Positions 22,688 to 29,166 of a stretch of DNA of 32,865 nucleotides are shown one piece after another. The position numbers were made by a program, and so were the translations under genes. Numbering within the stretch: position 1 is the stretch's first letter; each line of letters begins with the position of its first letter. The stretch spans positions 1-32,865 of IMG/VR virus record IMGVR_UViG_3300020204_002306, one strand, 5' to 3'. Source of the DNA: a virus. The notes beneath the pieces are model-generated. The model searched no databases, was not told the origin of the DNA, and saw nothing but the letters and a program-made list of their open reading frames with translations.

Positions 22688-23089
22688 CTAATTCAATGTG
22701 ACTGCATCAGCTTCAAATGTAATGCAGGCTCCATTTTCACCATCTTCACTCACGTCAATGATGATTTCTCTATTGGGATATCGTTCACTGATTTTAGCGT
22801 GCAGTTCAGTGGCCATCATTTCACAACTTTTATAATCTAAATTTAATATTTTTTCCTGATAATGTTTTAGCAGCCAACGTTTGAATTGTATGAATTCTAT
22901 TTCTCTGTCATCGTGAAACACTTCAATTGCCACACGAAAATGAAACATGTGTCTGTGAGGATATCCTAAAAAACTCACATCATATTCATCACCCGTGGCC
23001 AATTTGGGGTCAGTCAGTGCAGCAGGATATTTGTGTATGCCTTCTTTTTGGAAAGTCACCCATATTTTAGATTTCACATTCTTGTTCAT
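22688..23089 (-). CDS. QueD/6-pyruvoyl-tetrahydropterin-synthase-fold protein lacking the usual catalytic Cys
   Basis: A 133-residue protein with the T-fold pattern. TFQKEGIHKY has one potential zinc His. PHRHMFHFRVAIEV aligns with the HGHxF/Y strand of QueD and contributes two more. REIEFIQFKRWL aligns with the DFxxLK segment; ILNLDYKSCEMMATELHAKI with the LDHxxLN-pTsE segment; and DVSEDGENGACI with the ET-x4-A segment. The nucleophilic Cys normally just before HGH is absent and the LDH His is Tyr, so activity may differ. QueD turns dihydroneopterin triphosphate into 6-carboxytetrahydropterin. It sits in the same array as FolE and QueE. Confidence 0.65.
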   Translation of the reverse strand: MNKNVKSKIWVTFQKEGIHKYPAALTDPKLATGDEYDVSFLGYPHRHMFHFRVAIEVFHDDREIEFIQFKRWLLKHYQEKILNLDYKSCEMMATELHAKISERYPNREIIIDVSEDGENGACITFEADAVTLN

Positions 23090-23104
23090 AAATTAAAGGC
23101 TTTT

Positions 23105-23133
23105 ATTATAGCAATATTTTCATTCATTGTCAA
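23105..23133 (-). promoter_or_regulatory. Perfect-consensus sigma70 promoter for the QueD-like operon
   Basis: TTGACA (23133-23128) and TATAAT (23110-23105) are both perfect and exactly 17 bases apart on the minus strand. The -35 element lies inside the last codons and stop of the preceding gene. Transcription would start near 23098, leaving a leader of about 9 bases before the ATG at 23089, with no Shine-Dalgarno visible. It would drive the QueD-like protein, glycosyltransferase and following genes, probably early by host RNA polymerase. Confidence 0.8.
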
Positions 23134-23641
23134 CTTTGACTTCAAAATCACCTTTGTAATCACTCCAGTCTGTGTACTGTTCTTTTTGCATCAGTTCAGC
23201 CAAATTATGTGTCCAAACTCCAGTGTTGGTGGCTCCCCAAGTGATATCATCCAGTTTGATAGTTGAATTTTTCAAAAGTTCAATGTTGGGCAATTTTACC
23301 GAAATCATACTGATAAAATTATTCTGCTTGATCCAAGATTTTTTGCTGATTTCATGTGCATATTTTACATCATAATCTAATGTCACTGTGAGTCCGCTGT
23401 GCAGTAGATTGTGTATGAGATTGTTCCAATCTTGCCAGTCCGATTCATTTTCTGGATTGAAACTTTGACTGGTTCCCAAATAGATGTGTTCCACATGTGT
23501 TCTATTGGCATATCTAATGATGTCAGATAAGGATTGCAGTCCCACCACAAACAGTGTCATCTTGCCTTTCATTTGTGTATTTTCAATCTCTTTACCCACA
23601 AAAAATTTAATTTTTTTTCTTTTGTCTGTGTTTAAAATCAT
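23120..23641 (-). CDS. Conserved phage protein next to the QueD-like gene
   Basis: About 173 residues from ATG (MILNTDKRKKIKFFVGKEIE), chosen because it overlaps the dehydrogenase stop as ATGA. It is alpha/beta: TLFVVGLQSLSDIIRYANR, HIYLGTSQSFNPEN and VTLDYDVKYAHEISKKS look like beta-alpha units, followed by MISVKLPNIELLKNSTIKLD. No catalytic motif is obvious. A TIM-like or phosphatase-like partial fold is conceivable. Its gene lies between an MDR dehydrogenase and the QueD-like protein, and its 3' end contains the QueD promoter. It could be part of the base-modification path, but that is by position only. Confidence 0.6.
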   Translation of the reverse strand: MILNTDKRKKIKFFVGKEIENTQMKGKMTLFVVGLQSLSDIIRYANRTHVEHIYLGTSQSFNPENESDWQDWNNLIHNLLHSGLTVTLDYDVKYAHEISKKSWIKQNNFISMISVKLPNIELLKNSTIKLDDITWGATNTGVWTHNLAELMQKEQYTDWSDYKGDFEVKVDNE

Positions 23642-24549
23642 TGTTGTCTCCAATCTATATAAGCTCTGTTGAATCCTGGACGTCTCTGTACACTGTCAGC
23701 AAACGCCTTCTGCCATTCTTTGTGCCTGTTATAGCCTTTACTCCAAAACTGTGCCACATCAATTACTCCTGTTTCAATCAACATTACTGCTTCACGCATG
23801 CACTCTATAAATTTTTTATTTCTTGGACTAGGAAAACCCACAGTGACAGCATGCCACAAAAGATTGCCTAATTTGCTGTTGATTGCATGTTCTTTTTCAG
23901 CAGCCACAACATAGAACGCTTCTGCATTGAAATGATCTCCCTCAAACATTTCATTGCGTGTGTTGAGATCAAACACTAGATCAAAACGACCTTCTAATTT
24001 TTGTGTGAGTTTTTCTCCCCAGAATTCTTGATTACTGTTGCCCAACACAGTGATGTCTGACTGTAAATTTTTATGTTTCATATACTTGTACAGCACAGAT
24101 GCCAGAAACCCACTGCCTATGATCAAACATTTCACCTTGTTGTGCAGTTTGTGTCTTATCTGAGTTTCAAATTGTTTCACACAATTGATTGCACATGCCA
24201 CAGGTTCCACAATATATTTAGGATCAGCTGCAGGCACTTTCACGTATGTGTTGTGTTTGCAATTGTAAACATCAGCATATGCAGGTTCACCTCTAGTTGC
24301 CACAACGTCTCCCACAGATATGTCTGTGACTTTGTCACCTATTGCTGTGACTTGTGCCAATCCTTCATGACCTTGCATGTGCAATGGCAACAGTTTAAAA
24401 TTGCCCAACATCATATCAATATCACTTCTACAGATACCAGTCATAATGTTTTGTACTTGTATTTCTGTACTTTCTATGGGTGGTATTTCTATCATGGTTT
24501 CATGAAATTTTCCATCACCATATGTGCATAAAATTTTAGTTTTCATCAT
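23638..24549 (-). CDS. Medium-chain dehydrogenase/reductase (zinc alcohol dehydrogenase family)
   Basis: A 303-residue protein. TGICRSDIDMMLG (37-49) provides the catalytic-zinc Cys40, and HMQGHEGLAQV provides His61 and Glu62, the classic MDR signature. VKCLIIGSGFLASVLYKYMK is the Rossmann strand with GxG. The usual structural-zinc cysteine loop appears absent or reduced (EPAYADVYNCKHNTY). At 303 residues it is shorter than the usual 340-360. The gene overlaps a Gfo/Idh/MocA oxidoreductase by 4 bases, so both probably act on one sugar or polyol. Substrate unknown. Confidence 0.8.
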   Translation of the reverse strand: MMKTKILCTYGDGKFHETMIEIPPIESTEIQVQNIMTGICRSDIDMMLGNFKLLPLHMQGHEGLAQVTAIGDKVTDISVGDVVATRGEPAYADVYNCKHNTYVKVPAADPKYIVEPVACAINCVKQFETQIRHKLHNKVKCLIIGSGFLASVLYKYMKHKNLQSDITVLGNSNQEFWGEKLTQKLEGRFDLVFDLNTRNEMFEGDHFNAEAFYVVAAEKEHAINSKLGNLLWHAVTVGFPSPRNKKFIECMREAVMLIETGVIDVAQFWSKGYNRHKEWQKAFADSVQRRPGFNRAYIDWRQQ

Positions 24550-25430
24550 GCAGTCCTTTCATGTATCCACACATCATAATTAAACTGTTTTTGCCAAAAG
24601 TCTTCATTGTCCACCTGTGTGAACACATCTTTAATCATTTGTTCATATGCTGCTTCTGGACAAAGTCCGAGATCAAAACTTTTCACTCGCTCTCCTCTTT
24701 GATAACAATGTATGCCAATGTCTGTGATTTGTTTGCTGCGCCAATCTGCTGTGAGTTCATAAGTTTTGTTGCCATCAGTCAAAGTAATTTCAGCAAAATC
24801 ATCCACATCATACACACCCTCTTGATTCACAGTGCCATATTGCGTGTTTAAAACATCTTGCAATTGCCACCTTTGTGTTTTTGTATTTTTGGTCACAGTA
24901 AAATCTTCATATGTGTTTGGATTCAAACCAATGAATATGCTCAAGAGATGCGGCATCAAGTCCTTGCTGACTCCACCAAAAGCTAATTTCTTATTTGTGA
25001 ACCATCCACCAGGAGAAGGCACTCTGTTTTCATTGATCCAATTGATCTTGATCAAATCAGCTGCCTGTGTGCGCAATCTAAATTCTTCATTGTAGCTCCT
25101 CCACATGTTATTTTTACACATCATAAATCTCACATTAGGATAACCAGCTTTCAAACCTTTCCAGCGCTGGCTGTTCATCACCCCTGGTTTTTCCACAAAC
25201 ACAATCCTGCTGTGTTTTGCCATCAGTTGTGCTATGCTGTCGTGTGTGCTGTTTGGAGTGCAGATAAAAACAGCATCCAATTTAGGATGTGCATACACCG
25301 CAGTGGAAAGACTGGTGAACGTGGCCTGTTTGCTCTGATCTGGATCCATTGTGAACACTTTGTGACCCAGTTTGGTCAGTGCCTTTTCATACAACCTTCC
25401 TATGCCTAAACCAATTACTAATGTTTTCAT
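24546..25430 (-). CDS. Gfo/Idh/MocA-family oxidoreductase
   Basis: A 294-residue protein. MKTLVIGLGIGRLYEKALTK is the Rossmann GxGxxG region. LDAVFICTPNSTHDSIAQLM is the strand and substrate-facing loop, and RIVFVEKPG is the EKP motif with the catalytic Lys. These hallmarks define the Gfo/Idh/MocA family (NAD(P)-dependent oxidation or reduction of sugars and inositols). It is ATGA-coupled to the MDR gene after it and overlaps the small coiled-coil gene before it by 4 bases. The pair may make or interconvert a keto sugar for the nearby glycosyltransferase. Confidence 0.85.
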   Translation of the reverse strand: MKTLVIGLGIGRLYEKALTKLGHKVFTMDPDQSKQATFTSLSTAVYAHPKLDAVFICTPNSTHDSIAQLMAKHSRIVFVEKPGVMNSQRWKGLKAGYPNVRFMMCKNNMWRSYNEEFRLRTQAADLIKINWINENRVPSPGGWFTNKKLAFGGVSKDLMPHLLSIFIGLNPNTYEDFTVTKNTKTQRWQLQDVLNTQYGTVNQEGVYDVDDFAEITLTDGNKTYELTADWRSKQITDIGIHCYQRGERVKSFDLGLCPEAAYEQMIKDVFTQVDNEDFWQKQFNYDVWIHERTA

Positions 25431-25621
25431 ATATCCAATTGTTTTTTATATTCTTCTATCTGTGTTTTAAGCGCCAGTTTAATCTTTTTGTAATTTTTCA
25501 ACAATACCTTGCTTTCCCAACTTCTATCATAGTCACGTTCCTGTTCCATCTCCGCTGTCTTTCTATGATAATAATCAAATTCTCTTTCTAATTTTTTTAG
25601 ACTTTTATTTTTTTTACTCAT
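25427..25621 (-). CDS. Small charged helical protein
   Basis: 64 residues, almost wholly helical and charged (KSLKKLEREFDYYHRKTAEM, then LKTQIEEYKKQLD), so probably a coiled coil. Start ATG overlaps the DpdA-like stop by 4 bases, and its own stop overlaps the oxidoreductase start. It resembles short DUF465-like proteins in style, but I cannot assign a function. Between DpdA and the metabolic genes it may be a DpdA-linked accessory, or unrelated filler. Confidence 0.6.
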   Translation of the reverse strand: MSKKNKSLKKLEREFDYYHRKTAEMEQERDYDRSWESKVLLKNYKKIKLALKTQIEEYKKQLDI

Positions 25622-27084
25622 TGTACCTCCTCAAACAAGTTAGAAAATTGTGTGCTGGCATTCACCGTTTTTTTCCCAGTGGCTCCTCTAGTGCCAATTA
25701 TGCTCATCCAGAATCTACTGTATTCTTCAATCACTGCTTCAGCAGTGTCTCTACTGTCAGTGGAAAATACTGCTTCAACAATGTGTTTGAATTCAGTTTT
25801 GTCAAACTTTTCTTCTACCAACATAGCAGGCTTCAGTCCTTGATCATATTTTCTATTTGCCTCCTGCACAGCAAAAATGTGTGTCCAAACATTGTGAGCC
25901 ATCTGCAAAGCATAACTGAAACTATCCCAAGATGTTCTGCCTTCCTTGCCCATTTTGTTCTTATCACCTGGCGCATAACAAGTGATGTCCTTCAGGGTTA
26001 ATCTTTCACTGATTGGACTGTCTTCAAAATTATCAAATATTTTTTCCTGCAGCACAGCGTCTCTAAATTTGCGTGTGTCTGTGGCATATTTTTTATCATC
26101 AATGCTGGGAGCCATTCTATAACTCCATTTGTCTCTATCTTTGATGTCTGTTTCTATGTACAGTTGCCCATTTGCTGTGGCTAGAAAAGGTGAAGCACAA
26201 TCAAAAGATATGGTAAAATTTTCATTGTGATATTTTCTCACAGCTCTTTGTATGTCTGTCAACAACACTGCCCACTCCAGTTTGCTGGTGCCTAAAAAAT
26301 GCATCCAATCATGCACTCCTTTTTCCAACAGTCCATCAAATCTCAAAGCCACCAGTCTTTTCAGCACAAGATGCACATCACACATATTTTGTCCTCCCAT
26401 TGCCCATCCATTAAAATGTGTTGTAGGATATTTTTTTGGATCGCAGTAGTCTTTCATTTGATCATACCAATCATCTGCCTGCTGGAAGTTTTCACCCTGT
26501 AATACGTTTAGAAATTTACAACTGCCTGTTCTATGTTTCATAAAATAATCATTGTTAATTCTTGTGCCATCCACAGCTTCCTGATAAGAATTGATATTGC
26601 TGGCTTTGGCTCCTTCTGGAGAACGCGATACCCAAGCAGGAATATCCAATATCATTCCGTAGTCCATGTTAGCATCCATCCATGCAAGCACTTGCTCTCG
26701 TTTTTTCTTCGCTTTGACACAGTTAACATCTTTCCAATTACCTTCCCATACACCTTTGCCTATCTGAAATCCGCCAGAGTCGCCCAATACAAAATTGTGA
26801 GAGCGATTTCTATTTCTGATTATTTCATCACGCACAGATGGCTTATTCATATTTAGGTCAGCATGTCCTGCTGAATACAAATGCCACTTGTAATAGAAAT
26901 AAGTGTTGTTGGGACTAAGATAATTCATACCTGCTACCCCGTGATTGAATTGTTGTGGCATACGTTTGGCAGCAATATAATCTTTTACCATCAGTGCTTT
27001 GCCTAATTCACTGGCATAAAAACTGCTCAGAGCAGGCAAAAATACTGCGTAGTCTTTCTGTTGTGCTGTCAAATCAGTGTGCAT
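25618..27084 (-). CDS. dpdA: DpdA-like transglycosylase (TGT-superfamily, DNA 7-deazaguanine insertion)
   Basis: About 488 residues from ATG; a TTG one codon earlier is also open. LGDSGGFQIGKG (about 100-111) is the TGT active-site motif with general Asp102. LNVLQGENF (192-200) and GWAMGGQNM (226-234) are the substrate loops. LGTSKLEWA and FTISFDCASPFL include the nucleophile Asp295. The tRNA TGT zinc motif CxCxxC is not present, as expected for proteins that modify DNA instead. DpdA proteins swap guanine in DNA for a preQ0-type base. Adjacent genes are the sliding clamp upstream and small helical and oxidoreductase genes downstream. tRNA modification is the alternative. Confidence 0.82.
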   Translation of the reverse strand: MHTDLTAQQKDYAVFLPALSSFYASELGKALMVKDYIAAKRMPQQFNHGVAGMNYLSPNNTYFYYKWHLYSAGHADLNMNKPSVRDEIIRNRNRSHNFVLGDSGGFQIGKGVWEGNWKDVNCVKAKKKREQVLAWMDANMDYGMILDIPAWVSRSPEGAKASNINSYQEAVDGTRINNDYFMKHRTGSCKFLNVLQGENFQQADDWYDQMKDYCDPKKYPTTHFNGWAMGGQNMCDVHLVLKRLVALRFDGLLEKGVHDWMHFLGTSKLEWAVLLTDIQRAVRKYHNENFTISFDCASPFLATANGQLYIETDIKDRDKWSYRMAPSIDDKKYATDTRKFRDAVLQEKIFDNFEDSPISERLTLKDITCYAPGDKNKMGKEGRTSWDSFSYALQMAHNVWTHIFAVQEANRKYDQGLKPAMLVEEKFDKTEFKHIVEAVFSTDSRDTAEAVIEEYSRFWMSIIGTRGATGKKTVNASTQFSNLFEEVQ

Positions 27085-27099
27085 CAAGTGTATTTTACG

Positions 27100-27828
27100 C
27101 TATTTGGTTTGTGCCGGCAGTATATAATTGTATTCAGCAATACCACTGTCCACAGAAATCTGCATCGCGCCTTGATCACTTATTTTCATTTTAATTTTGC
27201 CATCAAGATTTAATATACTGATCACTTGTTGTATAGGCCAACTCCAACCTTGGGTGAGTGTGCCCGCCACGTTGTTCTGAAATATAAAACTACCTGCGTG
27301 AGAGTTCACATCACCAAAGTAAAACATTAAATTTTTATTTTCAGTTTTCACTGTAAACACAGTTTCCTCCACGTGTGCTGCTGCCTGTAGTTTTAATCTC
27401 TGAATACTGGCCAGTGTGGGTTCAAACTCTATGTTCCAAGTTGTGCCTTTAAACTTAACTGATTTTAATTTTTCATTTATAATTTCAGTGTTCATAAATC
27501 TATAATCATTCTGAAAATCACCAGATGCGTTTTCAAAATGTATATGAGTAGGAATTTCAACCCCATTGCGTGTGGATTTGACCACATTCAATTTGGCGTC
27601 CTTTTGATACTCAGGGCATTTCAGATGCAGTGCTAATTTGTCTAAATTAGGCATGCCAAATGTGCCAGTAAATTCAGACACTTTGCTGTTGGTTATGGCT
27701 GACAGTATCACTGATCTATCTTCTGCCATACTTTCTATTTTGGTCTGATTGTCGTTGGTGACCTTGACTAGACTCAAGAAGCCCAGTTGATGAGTGTGCG
27801 CCACCATGTCTTGTAAGATGTCTTTCAT
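27100..27828 (-). CDS. 45: Sliding clamp (T4 gp45-like)
   Basis: A 242-residue protein. Beta-rich repeats of the clamp type are seen: KIESMAEDRSVILSAITNS, a middle GTFGMPNLDKLALHL, and a C-terminal NYILPAQTK, which resembles the terminal ILP-type strand of gp45 clamps. A Shine-Dalgarno (TAGGAG) precedes the ATG. A CCTAAATA box lies 24 bases upstream. T4 gp45 (228 residues) is a trimeric ring that tethers the polymerase and activates late transcription. It follows an epimerase gene and precedes DpdA, and shares an array with polymerase and exonuclease. Confidence 0.75.
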   Translation of the reverse strand: MKDILQDMVAHTHQLGFLSLVKVTNDNQTKIESMAEDRSVILSAITNSKVSEFTGTFGMPNLDKLALHLKCPEYQKDAKLNVVKSTRNGVEIPTHIHFENASGDFQNDYRFMNTEIINEKLKSVKFKGTTWNIEFEPTLASIQRLKLQAAAHVEETVFTVKTENKNLMFYFGDVNSHAGSFIFQNNVAGTLTQGWSWPIQQVISILNLDGKIKMKISDQGAMQISVDSGIAEYNYILPAQTK

Positions 27829-27837
27829 TGCGTTCTC

Positions 27838-28629
27838 CTATTTGTTTATTATATTTAGGTCAACCCTATAAGTCAAGTTGTATTTGTTTTTGATATACTC
27901 TACCAAATTGACTTTGGGCTGCCAACCTAAATTCCGTAATTTTGTTATGTCTGCCAAATTATCCTGTCTTTCAAAAATTTCTCCCTTGCGCTGTTCAATT
28001 TCTTTTATATTCATCAAATCAGTGAGCGATTTGAGACTGTTGCTGATGCCTGTGCCCACATCCAATACTCCAGATATGTCAGTATGTAACAGCATTTGAA
28101 TCACATCCACCACATCTTGCACATGTATGAAATCTCTGGAATGATCAGTGATGTATTTCAATTGACCATTAAACAGTTTCGTCATAAACATGTCTGGTCT
28201 ACCATCTTCCTCCCACACAGTGGTAAATCTCAAACCTAATGCTGATTTAGGGGCAATCAACTCCATAGCATATTTGCTGAATCCATAAGGATTTAACGCA
28301 GGCTCAGCTGCTGAACTGCTGCTGGCATATATGATTCTTTTGCTGGCAAATTTTTTAAAAATTCTTTCACTGGCCATCACATTGTTCTGCCAATATTTTA
28401 TAGGGTCAAGTAGACTGTCTCTCACTGCTGCTACTCCTGCTAGATGTATCACCACATCCACATCATAATTTAGATCACAAGTTAAGAGATCATCCCCGTT
28501 TTGAATATCCAGTCCAGTCACTGAATAAGTATTACACAATATCCCATTGCGCATTTTTTTATGTAATTTAAGATAGCTGATCAATCTGCTGCCTATGAAT
28601 CCTCTATGGCCAGTTATTAAAATTTTCAT
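27838..28629 (-). CDS. NAD-dependent epimerase/dehydratase (extended SDR)
   Basis: A 263-residue protein. MKILITGHRGFIG (1-13) is the NAD-binding GxxGxxG. VVIHLAGVAAVRDS is the typical second strand and helix. RIIYASSSSA and YGFSKYAMELI give the Ser and Tyr-x3-Lys catalytic residues. RDFIHVQDVVDVI is the C-terminal signature of UDP-sugar epimerases. Shorter than GalE (about 340). It may supply a nucleotide sugar for the glycosyltransferase at 21630. It is ATGA-coupled to the exonuclease, and a Shine-Dalgarno (AGGAG) lies before its ATG. Confidence 0.85.
   Translation of the reverse strand: MKILITGHRGFIGSRLISYLKLHKKMRNGILCNTYSVTGLDIQNGDDLLTCDLNYDVDVVIHLAGVAAVRDSLLDPIKYWQNNVMASERIFKKFASKRIIYASSSSAAEPALNPYGFSKYAMELIAPKSALGLRFTTVWEEDGRPDMFMTKLFNGQLKYITDHSRDFIHVQDVVDVIQMLLHTDISGVLDVGTGISNSLKSLTDLMNIKEIEQRKGEIFERQDNLADITKLRNLGWQPKVNLVEYIKNKYNLTYRVDLNIINK
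27852..27859 (-). promoter_or_regulatory. Late/middle-type box before the clamp gene
   Basis: CCTAAATA on the minus strand lies 23 bases before the clamp ATG, within the last codons of the epimerase gene, followed by a Shine-Dalgarno. It resembles the TAAATA core of T4-like late boxes. Confidence 0.35.
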
Positions 28630-29165
28630 TTTGTTTTAACTCCTAATTGTTTGAAAGTTTGTTGCACACATTTGGCTTGATAGTAGCAATCAGCCAACGC
28701 ATTGTGTAGACTTGTCTGCATTTTTTTTCTAGGATCTTCTGGCAACAGGTCAAACAGTGTTCTGCTGTCCCTAATTTGCCAATAGTTCCAAGGCACTGGT
28801 GTCTGCATCTGAGCATATAAATTTTGCAGTATTTGATAGTCAAACAAAGGTCCTTGACACCACAGTAGATCTAATCCCACAGCCCATTTGTTTAGCTCTT
28901 TGAGAAAAATTAAAACATTTGTGCGATCGTGATCACTCAGTGCTTCATCTTTGATTGCTGCTGGTTGCTGATTCCACCAAGTGAGTGTGCCTTCATCCAC
29001 GTGACGGCCCAATGCTGTTTGTTCGTCCACATTCAACCTCCAATATCTACCTGAGTGCGGTTCAACATCTGCGTGTGGATTGAACTTTATTGCTCCTACA
29101 GTCAAAATAGCAGCATCTGGTCTGGTGCTCAGTGTTTCCAAATCTATCATGCCATATGTTGCCAT
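28626..29165 (-). CDS. dexA: DEDD 3'-5' exonuclease (T4 DexA-like)
   Basis: About 179 residues from ATG (MATYGMIDLETLST), 1 base after the polymerase stop. The extended frame into the polymerase gene is not needed. Asp8 and Glu10 (IDLET) are Exo I; Asp109 in PLFDYQIL is Exo II; HNALADC (His154, Asp159) is Exo III, the DEDDh layout. T4 DexA (227 residues) is a 3'-5' DNA exonuclease. It is shorter here by about 50 residues, mostly C-terminal. It belongs to the replication array with gp43 and gp45. Confidence 0.85.
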   Translation of the reverse strand: MATYGMIDLETLSTRPDAAILTVGAIKFNPHADVEPHSGRYWRLNVDEQTALGRHVDEGTLTWWNQQPAAIKDEALSDHDRTNVLIFLKELNKWAVGLDLLWCQGPLFDYQILQNLYAQMQTPVPWNYWQIRDSRTLFDLLPEDPRKKMQTSLHNALADCYYQAKCVQQTFKQLGVKTK

Positions 29166-29166
29166 T

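Noticed and set aside
24073-24531. 152-residue plus-strand open frame
   Set aside because: Antisense to the MDR dehydrogenase, which has clear catalytic motifs.
17127-27084. A QueC gene for the preQ0 pathway
   Set aside because: I looked for an SGGxDS PP-loop and zinc cysteines in every credible protein; none is present in the window.
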